Positions 16,014-26,572 of a DNA stretch of 27,269 bases are shown in pieces. The DNA comes from Chara braunii (lineage: Eukaryota > Streptophyta > Charophyceae > Charales > Characeae): NCBI GenBank assembly GCA_003427395.1, contig BFEA01000225.1, positions 1,670,527 to 1,697,795 on the forward strand, read 5' to 3'. The notes under the pieces were generated by a model that ran no database searches, was not told where the DNA came from, and saw only the letters and a program-made list of their open reading frames with translations. Both the position numbers and the translations under genes were made by a program. The stretch's first letter is position 1, and every line of letters begins with the position of its first letter.

Positions 16014-18127
16014 TCATGCAGATCCGAAGAAGTACACCAGTCTCTGCTCTCTTGATTCCATAGATCTCTTAACCCTTATTAGTCCCCTTTTAATCCAACT
16101 TTTCCAGGGGGCATCCATACAATGCAGAACACACCATTGGTCATCACTAATAAAGGTATTGTTGAAAAGAGGCTGCTGGCAAACTTCTTCCCATCTCAAC
16201 AGGAAAACTTTATCTGGGATAGATATCTTCCTCCAATTCTTTATAAGTATGATCCAAAATGGATCCCGCCTAAGATCCCTTCTAATTGTCTGCCTATCTG
16301 AGGTTTCCTCCGGATTTTGGTCCCCTTGAGGGCCTCTAGGTAAAGACCATGCAAGGTTTTTCTGCCACATTAGGTGATCTATATGATCATGAACCTGAGG
16401 AGCTAACTTTTTTATCTGTTCAAAGGCTAGGAAGGACCAAGGGGTGTTGGGATTAAATATAAGACGTTTGATCCACTAAAGAGAGAGAGACATAGATTGA
16501 GTATGGGAATCAATTATCCCAAATCCCTCTTTTACTTTAGGTTGGATAATAGGCGACCAGACCACTCTGCTAATGACATTGGATCTTTCATGATCCCCAC
16601 GCCACAAGAAGGCTGCTAACTGTCTCTTGAAGAGTTTAAGATTACCTTTATCCAAAGCCCAAAAAGCCGATCTACCAAACATGGATGTCCGTTTATCCTT
16701 CCACAATTCAAGTTTCAATCTAGCCTGTTGTAGAATCCCTTCATTGGTAGAGATGAGTTTACCTGTGACTGAAAGGGATACTCCTAGCACTCTGATTGGT
16801 ACATTATGGTGCACCCACTTAATAGTGGAAGGTTCCGGGGGTCTCATACCTTGATGATGGATCCACCAACCTAGTGTTTTATTCCCCCAGTTGACTTTCA
16901 TATCAGAGAGTTTACAGAATGTATTCATTAGTCTTTTGATGACTTTTAAATTTTCATGAGAAGCATCAACCATCAGAGAGAGGTCATCAGCAAAAAGAGA
17001 ACAAACTGGGACTACTTCCTCAGGAATAGAGGAGACCTGGATACGCCTGATATCTTTATGATGTCTTATGTTAACTGCTAAGGATTCCATAATTATCACA
17101 AAGAGAAGAGGAGCAATAGGGTCACCTTGCCTTACAGATTTCTGAAGAGAAATGAGGGGTGCTACGTTTCCGTTGACCATAACTCTTGTTGTGGCATTCT
17201 TATGCAAAATATTGATCCATCTCCTAAAAAATGGACCAAAATTAAACTTCTCCTGACATTTATCTAAGAAAAACCAATCCACATGATCGTATGTTTTCTC
17301 AAAGTCAATAAATATAAAAGCCGCATTATGCTTAGACTGACGAGAAATCTTGATGAGTTCATTTATGAGCAAAATATTATCGTGGATATTCCTTCATTGA
17401 ATAAATCCAGTTTGCAAAGGGTGAATAATATCCGCAATGTATTTATTCAGGCGAATCATAAGAGCTTTTGAAATCAACTTATAAACCACAGTGAGAAGGG
17501 TGATACGTCGGTAATTCTTAATGTTATATTGTCACCTTTCTTATAGAGAAGGGTCAGCACCCCTTGCCCTACTATCTCCCCCATATCATCTGAGACTCAT
17601 ACTGCCTGATAGAAATTCATGAGGTCTTGGGAGATGAATTCCCACAAGACCTCCCAGAGTTCTTTTGGAAGACCATCGATCCCTGAGGTCTTGTCTTCCT
17701 CCATTAATAATAAGGTAGTCCATATTTCATCTTTTGTTAGGGACAACTCCAATTGTTCTCTCTGATGCTGAGAAAGTGACTTAGATAAAAGGACAAGAAA
17801 TTCGTCTATTTCCTTTATGCATTTATCCGAGGGAATATCTCTATTTTTCGAAAGGAACAGATCCTTGAAGAAGTCTCTAGCGATTTTAGTACATCCTGTT
17901 GTTGACACCTCTAACGACCCATTGAGAGAATGAGGATGTGCTAGAGCCTTTATCAAAGTTCTACCTGTCCGTACTTTGGCCATGGCAAAAAATCTTGCAT
18001 CCATGGCTGCTTCCGTATGAAATTTGCAAATTCCACCACGAATCTTCATACCTTGCCATCTATAATCCATATGTTTAAGTAATTGATCATCAAGGTCTTG
18101 AATTTCTTTAATCATTTCATTTTGCAT
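16014..18127 (-). pseudogene. LINE-A ORF2 reverse transcriptase and connection region
   Basis: From 18127 downwards: an N-terminal linker, KTSGIDGLPKELWEVLWEFI (RT entry motif), then after a stop and frame changes around 17380-17590 GEIVGQGVLTLLYKKGD. A long frame (16476-17372) follows with FIFIDFEKTYDHVDWFFLD (motif A), SVRQGDPIAPLLFVIIMESL (motif B), SLFADDLSLMVDA (catalytic FADD box, about 16982-16993) and NWGNKTLGWWIHHQG. After a stop at 16476 the frame 16014-16370 (MWQKNLAWSLPRGPQ) continues the connection region. The enzyme would copy LINE RNA at the nicked target. The catalytic residues are intact in this copy but the frame is not. Confidence 0.93.
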
Positions 18128-18299
18128 TACTGGTCTTTTTCCTCATCTTCAGTTTGTTGTAGTTGATGAATACGTTGATATATACTAATTTCAGAAGAAT
18201 GACGTTCCACAGCCAACGCTTTTCGAGTATTCATTGCATTTACGACTTAAAAAGAGTAACCCATTATTGAACCAGAGAGCCTCATTTCCTAAAATGACC

Positions 18300-19245
18300 C
18301 TCTGATTTCTCCAAAATGACCATACATCCTTAATAAATTATCTAAAGGAATCAATCTTAAAATGAGCTGTATTAAGTTTATAAAATCTCTTTCCTTGATC
18401 TGGCTTCGTCCCAAAGGAGAGGATGGCTACGCACATGGCATGATCCAGACCTAGAAGGGGACTCCGTGAAAATATTTCTGCCAACTGGAGTGTCCCTTCC
18501 AAATCTTGTGAGATAAAGATAAGATTTATACGAGACTTGGTGAACGATCTGGCTTGATTCCTTCGAAAGCATGTGTAAGTATACTTTGATGGGTTCAAAC
18601 GCCTAAATGAATCAAAAAGATTTAAGTTGTGGGCAAAATTGTTCAACATAAACTCATCAGCCTCCACATAAGCTGGACAGGGATTATGAATATTCCATCT
18701 ATCAAGAGATCTATCCGGGGCAGCATTAAAATCTCATGCTATAATGACCAGAATCCCTATAGGGAGGATGGGGGGGAGGGAATAAAAACATCATTGATGA
18801 TCCCCAACATCATTGGGGGCATATATACAAAGAATGTCGATAACTTCCAGTTCCAACATTGCCAGGATATATGCTCACCTGCCTTCTGCTTTATCAACAT
18901 CTCAATAAACCGTTCTAACTTGGAACCTGCAGGAATCCAAATAGCAACACCAGCACTGCCAGGACGGGGGGCATGGGCTCTGATGGCTGTATAAGGCCAA
19001 ATTTGTTTATGGCAATAATTATGTTGTTCTGAATCCATAAGATGAGTTTCCTGAATGCAAATAATATCCCGCTACTCTCTTCCCCCTTTGCCTCTTAATT
19101 GATAAAAAATGACATTCTTTTTTTGAGATTTAGTCGAAGCTAGACAATTAACATTCCATGATCTGATGTTGATGTCCGCGTTCCTTCTAAGAATTTTTCA
19201 ATTTTTGTCTTTGTTATGTAGAACATCTATTACTGTAGAATCCAT
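18300..19245 (-). pseudogene. LINE-A ORF2 AP-type endonuclease domain
   Basis: Probable ORF2 start at about 19242 (MDSTVIDVLHNKDKN, then a stop). RSWNVNCLAS (about 19141-19170) and DIICIQETHLM (about 19040-19075, the catalytic Glu) are hallmark motifs of apurinic-type LINE endonucleases. A stop sits just before DIICIQE. APRPGSAGVAIWIPAG and, in another frame, SRINLIFIS and GLDHAMCVAI (in place of the usual SDH-type motif) follow at 18667-18338. The domain nicks target DNA to prime reverse transcription. At least two stops and one frameshift near 18750 inactivate it. Confidence 0.88.
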
Positions 19246-19271
19246 TTGATACTCAAACAATTAGCAGTGAG

Positions 19272-20660
19272 TTATGTTTTGGATAACAGGATAACAGGAC
19301 AAAGGATAAGTCGGAGATTCAACCATTGACCAGTATCCAATATACCACATGTCATCAATGTCCTCTGAGCCAGCATCCTAATTAGTAGAGTGCCGACATC
19401 AGTTTCAGACCAAAATTCGTTAGCTTTTAACTTGAGGAGTTGAAGCTCACTCAGGGTAATCTGACTGAACCATTTGAGACCTGTATTCTTAGTAACATCA
19501 TATTTTAGGAACACATCTCCTTCCGCCAATCTTCTCACTCCCTCATTCATCGATAGCAAAGTCTTACCTCCTGATAGGAAATTTGACTTAGCATAGTTAA
19601 GGATGTCTTCCGTCGGGGAAGAGGGAGAGGGGGGGGGCGAAGCAGATCCTAGTAATGTTACTTCCCCATAGACTGTGGACTGAGGTTCAGATAAACCTAC
19701 CTCCCATATTCCTCCTAGATTCCTCACTGGCAAGAGTGTTGTTCCCATTTTTGTGGGGGAAAGTTGTCCTTGACCTGTGGCCAAGCGATGCTTCAATCTT
19801 TGTCTTTTATTGGTTAGTTCCGTCTCCAGATCCACAAGAGGAAGTTGGGGAGAAAGCGAACCCTGAGAACTAAGTGTGACCTCCTGAACATCATCAATGA
19901 GCACGACAGAATGAGTGTCAGGAGGTATCTTAGGTTGATCCAACAATACTACTTTGGACGACCGATCCTTTGTCATAACATCCTGGGAACCTTCAGACAT
20001 AATGTCCTCAAGAGACAGTTCGATAGTAGATGGTACAGGAGGCGTCTTATTCTCTTGTATATTCAAGGATTCGGGATCCCACTCAATGAGACCTTGACTA
20101 TGTTTTTTTTGCGACGAGGATTGCTGCTTTTGAGAGATGTGCAGAATTTATTTCTCCCCCGTAAGTATTGATATGACTTCCTTGAAAACCTGGCTTTGAC
20201 CTTCCTGCTGAACTGACTGGAGGGGTGAATTGAGACCCGAATTCCCTAAGGAGGTAATCTTTTGAAGGCCGATAGAATCATCAGGACCATTACCCAGATG
20301 CCCATTGGGTCCTTCTTCATTCCTTTCCTTTGATTGACTTAACATTAGGTGGGTACTGGGAGCAGGAAGGGCTTTGAGTAAGAATACCTCATTGAAACGA
20401 TTAGAAACAATGTGGAGAAGTTTGGAACTAATGTTTATCCATGATACCCCCCTTGGGGGACCGTGCCTTAGGAATGATTCTAAACTCTTACTACTTTCCA
20501 GCACTGGGATGAGTTCTTGCAAAAAGAGAGGCCAGTTATCCAGGGATATATCTAGATGCTGACTTTTGATATTGAAGAGCAGCCAATCAGCTATTTGTAA
20601 AATAACCGTATTGACTATGGAGGGCTCGGGACATCAGCATTAGTAGATTTCATGACTATT
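19272..20660 (-). pseudogene. LINE-A ORF1 C-terminal region (unrecognised)
   Basis: Two frames cover this part: 20148-20522 (with a probable upstream extension ADWLLFNIKSQHLD to about 20590) and 19272-20066. The first has GPPRGVSWINISSKLLHIVS. The second is acidic and Ser/Pro-rich (DQPKIPPDTHSVVLIDDVQE), then a more ordered end (GLKWFSQITLSELQLLKLKA). It follows the zinc-knuckle part directly, with a frame change at a G-run (20669-20678) that could be a mutation or a sequencing error. I know no domain for it. It could be an ORF1 extension or a separate ORF between ORF1 and ORF2. Confidence 0.6.
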
Positions 20661-21850
20661 TCAACCGATGGGGGGGGGAAGAATGAAATTAACTACCTCA
20701 ATTTCCATTGGTTCTGTGCCAAATGCATCCTTGAGGGGATCAATTTCCATCGGGGCAACTTCTACGCCCCCAAGGGTTTTTTCACTGAATGAGGAATCAG
20801 TAGGGGGAGCATTACCAACACTCACTTCTCCGGTTTGAGTTGGAAGAGGAGTCAGGGTTCCCTGTTTGACAGACCCTCTCCTCTTGACAACCTTCCATTC
20901 CTGACCCCCTCCTAACCCATTTTTTGGCAAATAATCTGCTGGTTTAGGTCCAGGGTACCTATCTGGAGTGAGTGTCTGGGACGAAGTGGGACCTTTATAT
21001 TTTTGTTTGTCCAACCTTCCTCCTGTCTGAGCCCCCCCAAGACTAGTAGAAGCCATCACGTCCACTCCTCCCTGGTTATCTCCCTGCCCTTTTCTCATTG
21101 GGGCGCCTGATAGTGGTTGTGGGGACTGGGACTGGGGGGGCATCCAGTCGGATGGGGGACGGGGGGGTTTATGAGACCCATTCCTACCCTCCCAAACCCA
21201 TCCCATTGGATGGCCTGCAACATTCAAGTCCTCCCAATAAACCCATCCCTCAAAGCCTGCAACAACAGGAAGCCATTTGCAAGGTCTATGGGGGTCCTTC
21301 TTGAGTCTCATTTCAGGGGGTATTGCGTGTTGAGGGTGGAAGGAGCAAGCAAATTCTGAATGAAGGTGTCCGTATGCTCTACATTTGAAACACCATGGAC
21401 GAAATTTATGAGCAGTGTGAGTTTGGTAAACACGTCCTCCCATTTTGAAAGGAATAATGTCATCAACTAAGAACACTTGTTCTTTCGGTAAATCCAAAGC
21501 AATCATCAAATGATCATCTCTCTTGGCCACATAAGATGGGAGGGGATCAATAAAATCTACAATCTTATATTGTTGGCCAAAATCATAGGTGAAGGCTGCT
21601 TGGATTTCTATTGGAATATGTCTAAATTCCACCCAATAATAGTCTCTCATCAATTGCCCTCTCTTCTCTTCTGGTTCCACTTTTTTTGGAGTCCAAGGAT
21701 AGATTCGAACCTCAGAACGGTCCTAGAATAATTTTTTCCATGCATCCATTCTGACTTTATCTTTGTCGAAGAGGGACAACACCGTGAAGATAGTAGGAGT
21801 GATAAGATGGATCAAAAAGAATTTTTTCACTCCTTCGGGTCCATCTCTCA
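20661..21850 (-). pseudogene. LINE-A ORF1 nucleic-acid-binding region with zinc knuckle
   Basis: The frame reads LESLRDGPEGVKKFFLIHLI ... AWKKLF, a TAG stop (21723-21725), then DRSEVRIYPWTPKK, YYWVEFRHIPIEIQAAF, FIDPLPSYVAKRDDHLMIAL and the zinc knuckle CFKCRAYGHLHSEFAC at 21345-21392. The order of a W-V-x-x-x-x-I/LP segment before a knuckle is that of plant LINE ORF1 proteins (DUF4283-like plus zf-CCHC). Knuckle spacing is unusual: C-x2-C-x4-H-x6-C, or C-x2-C-x6-H-x4-C if the second His is the ligand. A Pro/Gly-rich segment follows. ORF1 coats LINE RNA in related elements. The frame upstream is reached by a frameshift near 21855. Confidence 0.82.
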
Positions 21851-22650
21851 AAGATTCAAGTCTTTTGCAAATAAATTTGTTTTGTCATTCAGAGATCTAT
21901 TCGCTGCCTCATCGTAGAAAATCCAGTTAGTCGCATGCTTGGTGTAGATGACATCTCGTTGAGGCAGGCGAAAAGAAAGATATGATTTCATCAGGGTCTT
22001 AGTCCCCCCTTGATCTATCACCAGCTGCTCAGAGGGAAGACAAAATAATGACAAAAAATAAGCACGAGCCGATGAAAGGTTCTTGAGGGGAACCTTTAAC
22101 TCCTCATGAGCGGAGTCTGATGTACCTATCGCTGGTCGTTGAATAGAGAGGGATTTGTCCTGGAGAGACTCCCTGACTTTCTGTGCCCAAGAGGGTTGAT
22201 TCACACTCTGTGCTTGATGGGGTAGGAGGGGATTACATTCCCCCCTTCGATCATCAAGATATCCTTAACATTGGATGGCACTGGATGTTCCTGGATCGTG
22301 GCAGAAGTGAGGGGAATATCAACAGACTCTGTTGATCCATGCAAAACAGACATCAAGTGCTGATGAGCAACAACAGATGCAAAGGAGGATTGCATGAGAT
22401 TCCCCGAGCCCACCTGGAGGCCAGGCTGTTGAATCAGGGGTTGCGTTAAGGATGACACCTCCGAGCTCCTACCTGGACTCCCTACCGTGGCAGGCTTTGA
22501 AAATTCTGTTCGTGGCCTGATGTACGGTTTAGGTCCAATGTGCCTCAGCAACGCATGTCTCATCGCCCCCTGATAAAACAGCAATGACTCCGGTCCTTTT
22601 GTACGATTATAAGTCATTTTCATAGTGTGAAAATTATCAAAGTTTTTCAA
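21848..22650 (-). pseudogene. LINE-A ORF1 N-terminal region, frameshifted
   Basis: From 22650 a 149-codon frame starts MKNFDNFHTMKMTYNRTKGP and contains a Ser/Pro/Gln-rich stretch. It overlaps by a few bases a second frame (NQPSWAQKVRESLQDKSLSI, 22204-21848) that continues ORF1. The best in-frame ATG at 22650, or an internal one at about 22620 (MKMTYNRT), would be the start. No domain is recognised here. Upstream lies AT-rich sequence without a frame. Confidence 0.65.
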
Positions 22651-22659
22651 GGAACTGAG

Positions 22660-22900
22660 AAAGAGAACTCAAACGAAACACTCACTAATATTAAAATAAA
22701 AATTGATTGAGACACATATTAAGAAATATTACTAGCGTATCTACCCCCTTTTTTTTCTTTTCTTTTTTGTTAATTATCCCATCAAATTTTCGATTGATTT
22801 TTATTACTTTCCTAATTCTTGTTTAACTTATATTAATAAATTGAACCCTTAATCTTGTATAATCTTGTATAAAGTAGGCTTGGGATCCCAGGGGACACAC
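22660..22900 (-). other. AT-rich 5' UTR-like segment upstream of LINE-A ORF1
   Basis: Strongly AT-rich with a short exact repeat (TAATCTTGTATAATCTTGTATAAAG region near 22851-22875) and no long frame. It has the same AT-rich character as the ORFs and is the minimal 5' UTR of LINE-A if the element ends here rather than at 26115. Confidence 0.5.
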
Positions 22901-25064
22901 TGTAATAGGGTGATAGGGAGGCCGAGGGTAGTTAGGAAGGATCACACCTAGAATGAGCCGAGTTGCAAGAGCATTTCGTATCTTGTGACTTGGTGTGTTC
23001 TGCCGCCTTCACTTCACAGCTATCGATTTCCCTTATTGGCACCGAAGTCTCTTCATTCTGCACCAAGTAAGTGATTGATAACCATACCTCTCCACGCACC
23101 TCGCTGATCAAGACATGATCCGCCTGTTCCCCATCCTTCACCACTCACCTTCCACTCCTTTGCCCTTCTCCCTTTCTATGGTTACCTCACCTCGCCAATC
23201 AAGTCTTAATTAGCAATGTGTGATCTTACCCAGTATGCCTGATCCCCCTCCTTCACCACTCACCACCCACTCACTTACCCTTCTCCCTTACTATGGTTAC
23301 CTCTTCCTCCCTTACTATGTATCAGAACTTGTAGTCCCACGTGCCTGAAAGGCTCACCATTCTTCCCCCCTTTTTATAATTATTTATCATAGCCCACATG
23401 CCAATCTTTTTGTTTTCCCCCTTGATCTTCTCTCCCCTAACCGCCCCCAGCTTCTCTCCTCAATCCTTCGGAAATCTCCCCTCTCCTACCCTTCTATGGC
23501 TGACTTCTTTTGTTGTTACAATTCCAGTAGCCACGCCGAGTCCTCACGTGAAGATCATCAGTGCCCGCACTCACTATTGGCGCCCAATCATCTCACTAGC
23601 ATCGCACACAATCCACATGATGATCAGCTGCAGCACCCCATACCGAAAACGAGCAGCGTACTAGCGGCGCCAATCCTAGCAGTGGTACCACTCACGAGCA
23701 TCGCCCGATCAGCACACCTCGTCTACCAATGTGATGAGCAACAGCAGTAGCAACACGAAATCCTATTCTTTTCTACGAGCCGATGACAAACCATGATCAT
23801 CCCATACCACCATATCCATCACCAAACTATCGTTAGGTAGAGATCGATCGATGCTGCCTCCATTACAAGGCACGATGATCACACAGATCATATTCCTCCC
23901 ATGCTACCATCTATCAACATACTATTACTAGGAGGAGAGTGATCCCAGAGATGCTCTGCCGAAGACTAGTTCCACCCAAATCACGCCCGAAGAGCCTCAA
24001 GCCAATCTATCGGGCTTACACAAGCCGACAAACACGAAACGAACGTCGGTGTAAAAGGTATCTTCAGCACGAAATCCTATTGTTTTGTACTAGGTAATAA
24101 CACCTACCGTCACAGGACACAGCGATCACTCATACCATACTCATCCCATACTACCGTATCTGACACAAAAATATCATTAGGTGGAGATCAATCGGTGATG
24201 CCTCCATCTCAAAGCACACTGATCAAATAGAACGTATTCCTCCCATACCACCGTATCTATCACCCTACTATCAATAGGAGGAAAACAATTGATACTTCTT
24301 ATCTCCTGACCCAATCTTGGGTATGAAGTTCTTACTGTCTAATAGCAGCGCAAAATTCTCCGTAAATTACAATGTGATCCCTGGAATGCCATACCGAAGA
24401 CAAGTTCTTACCCAAGTCGTGCCCGGAGAAAGAAGTCGAGATCAACATGGCGTAACATGCTTACCCATAGAAGGAAAAATGCCCTGAGAAGAAAGTGACG
24501 AACAACATGGCGCAACATGCTTACACAGAGAAGGAGAAAGACGATCGATAGTGACTGTCCATTACTATGAAAGCAGCATCAACCATACCTCACTACGACA
24601 ACAATCGCCTTTACCCCCGAAAACGAAAACTCGCCCCAGACATACTCAGACACGAAAGTTGCGATGTATCGGCACAGCACTACACCTTACAAGGTGACAT
24701 CAGCCGTACATCGCCTCATAAACAACCACATTCTCCCCCCGATACGCGACGCCAACCATTGTGAAGAAGACTTGCGGATAACAACCCCAAGTTCACGCAC
24801 AATTTTCCTAACCGAGATATTCTTCCCACCCTATTGATTACAGCCAATGCATTACCACCGAGACCACACTCGGAAACACAGAAGCTAAGGAGACATTGGT
24901 TACGAAATTCCGGATCTCTCCCCCATGTCATGCCCAAAGAAGGAAAATGATATCATCATGGCGCAACTTGCTTACCATTCAAAGGAGATAATCACTCTTT
25001 AGCGACGACTCAGTACTAACCTTCCAAAGCAACATCAGCCATTACTGCCAGAGATATTCCTCCG
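22900..25064. repeat. Degenerate tandem and higher-order repeat region
   Basis: Several layers of diverged direct repeats. A ~115-bp unit occurs twice (CCTTCACCACTCACC at 23135 and 23250, each followed by TATGGTTACCTC). Units of ~320 bp start ACGAAATCCTATT (about 23756 and 24071) and contain CCCATACYACCRTATC subunits seen near 23800, 23900, 24150 and 24241. A ~57-bp unit with ATGGCGCAACATGCTTAC occurs near 24450, 24505 and, diverged, 24958. A block at about 24829-24910 recurs at about 25769-25850. No convincing gene. Small frames are repeat-derived. Confidence 0.75.
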
Positions 25065-25702
25065 TCCCAGTCAAGAATAGGGGTGGTAAGAAATTGAGTC
25101 TGCAACGATTAATCACAATGCCAACCTCTCCCATTATTACTCACTATCCATGACCATATCGGAGTACGAAAGTGAACACGAAAGTGAGCACCCGTCGTTG
25201 AACTTCTCCGGTTGCCTCCGGGGACGAGATGTCAACCAATGTCAATCTTACACAATGCCAACTTATCCCTTTACAAAAGACTATCATGACACCTATGGAA
25301 ACACGAGTGTGAAAACAGGCTCCACGGTTGTCGTTTTACTCACTGGTACCTCCCAGGACGAGACGCCAACCAGATTCGAAGATGACATGCGTTCATCCAC
25401 CCCAATCAAGAATAGCGGCGGAAAGAAATCGGTTCTTCGTCGATTAACACAATACCAACCTCTCCCATTACAACTGGCTATCCATGACCTTATTAAGGTA
25501 CGAATGTGAACACCTTCTCCGGTTGCCTCCCGGGACGAGACGCCAACCAATGTCGATCATACACAATGCCAACTTCTCCTGTTACAGAAGACTATCATGA
25601 TACCTATCGAAATACGAGTGTGAACACAGGCTCCACGGCCGTCGTTTTACTCACTGGTTGCCTCCCGGGACAGGACACCAACCAAATTCGAAGATGACAT
25701 GC
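25065..25702. repeat. ~311-bp tandem repeat, about two units
   Basis: Unit 1 runs from about 25065 to 25391 and unit 2 from about 25392 to 25702. The best-conserved 188 bp are 25204-25391 and 25515-25702, starting TTCTCCGGTTGCCTCC and ending GATGACATGC. The earlier parts also align (GTCAAGAATAGG versus ATCAAGAATAGCGG). A smaller motif, GGACGAGACGCCAACCA, occurs in variant form about four times. Units are ~85-90% similar by eye. Confidence 0.9.
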
Positions 25703-25917
25703 AGAAGGCAGCACCAAAAACACGCACACTTTACCTTACAGGGGTAGTGTTCGCCAAACTCCAACCACATTGACTACAACCAATGCGTCGCCATACAATA
25801 CCGCCCACAGAAAAGCGGTAGCTATGGAGTCATCAGTTGCGAAATTCAGCGAGCAAAGTGATGACGAGGGGAATGGTTCCCCTTCTTTCACCAGCCCGAG
25901 CTGAACCAGACGAGCGT

Positions 25918-25936
25918 CGCATCAGCCTGTGATGCG
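25918..25936. repeat. Perfect 7-bp stem, 5-nt loop hairpin
   Basis: CGCATCA, GCCTG, TGATGCG. It lies about 180 bases inside the putative 5' end of LINE-A, between the tandem repeats and the tRNA-like head. Confidence 0.6.
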
Positions 25937-25984
25937 GGCTGCCTAGTACCTCCGTAGGTGCGCGCGTGCAAAGAGCCTGAGAAC

Positions 25985-26055
25985 TCCCACCCCCGGGTCC
26001 GAACCCATCACCTCCTGAATGTCACTTCAATGGCCATCTCGGATGACGTGCTGAT
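25985..26055 (-). other. tRNA-like (A/B box) head near putative LINE-A 5' end
   Basis: The minus strand has a B box GGGTTCGGACCC (about 25994-26005) preceded at a tRNA-like distance by TCCGAGATGGCCATTGAAG, a weak A box. It resembles the family-1 SINE head at 26991-27045 (both have ATGGGTTCGG). It could be an internal Pol III-type promoter in the LINE 5' region, the head of a separate SINE inserted there, or a chance pair. Only the B box is strong. Confidence 0.4.
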
Positions 26056-26115
26056 TGGAGCGAAGTGTGCGAGAATTGCCGCGTCTGTTACCTGGGCGTG
26101 GGAATAGTGGAGCCC

Positions 26116-26131
26116 AAGGCAAAGATGAACC
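26116..26131. repeat. Putative LINE-A target-site duplication, 5' side
   Basis: AAGGCAAAGATGAACC, identical to 13476-13491. The sequences beyond both copies are unrelated, as expected for a flanking duplication and unlike a copy of a longer dispersed repeat. Confidence 0.62.
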
Positions 26132-26360
26132 TAGTACATACCAGGGGCAATGTCAATAGAATCATCTCTCAGTTCTGTGAGGACTGGTTGGGAAGGAAGC
26201 AGGAGGGATGGGTGGGAAAGGTGAGCTGGGCAGGAGATGGGCAACCAGGACAACAACGGGAACATCGACAGGAGGAGGAGGTGGGACCGCAAGGGGGCCA
26301 ACAGGCAGAGATTGAAAGGGACTATCAACTGCATTTTCATGAGTGGACAAAAGTTGACCC
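26132..26360. other. Unassigned sequence right of LINE-A
   Basis: G-rich plus strand without recognised domain. A 134-codon frame (26065-26469) crosses the presumed LINE-A boundary and enters the tandem duplication, so it is unlikely to be a gene. Confidence 0.4.
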
Positions 26361-26572
26361 TAGGGACCCGTTACGACCAACCCAGGAATTTACAGACCCC
26401 TGTCCCCCAACCAATTGTCCCTGGAGGAAATACCACCTGACTTTACCTAAGTACCCAAGCGCTTCCTAGGGACCCGTTACGACCAGCCCAGGAATTTACA
26501 GACCCCTTTCCCCCAACCAATTGTCCCTGGAGGAAATACCACCTGACTTCACCTAAATACCTAAGAAATGCA
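26361..26572. repeat. 106-bp tandem duplication
   Basis: Copies at 26361-26466 and 26467-26572 both begin TAGGGACCCGTTACGACC and contain CCCAACCAATTGTCCCTGG. They differ at only a few positions, so the duplication is fairly recent. No gene is involved. Confidence 0.95.

Larger units (their letters stand above)
13492..26115 (-). mobile_element. LINE-A: large L1-type non-LTR retrotransposon, decayed
   Basis: On the minus strand the order is: putative 5' region with tandem repeats (26115 to about 22660), ORF1 with zinc knuckle (22650-19272), ORF2 with AP-type endonuclease (about 19245-18300), RT (18127-16476), connection region and zf-RVT (to about 14030), 3' UTR, and poly-A (Ts 13494-13509). 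The coding core is certain. The 5' limit rests on a 16-bp flanking repeat and could instead be nearer 22700-22900. A 928-bp internal tandem duplication inflates the 3' end. Multiple stops and frameshifts make it non-autonomous now. The AT-rich coding part differs in composition from the more GC-balanced 22900-26100 stretch. Confidence 0.75.

Noticed and set aside
14030-22650. LTR retrotransposon or pararetrovirus origin of the RT
   Set aside because: An AP-type endonuclease upstream of the RT, a zf-RVT domain downstream, a poly-A tail and no protease, integrase or LTRs point to a non-LTR element.
23115-25702. CRISPR-like array
   Set aside because: Repeat units are 57-320 bp, diverged and contiguous, without short identical repeats separated by unique spacers. 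The window is eukaryotic.
26065-26469. 134-codon ORF right of LINE-A
   Set aside because: It crosses the presumed LINE-A border and enters a 106-bp tandem duplication. No domain.
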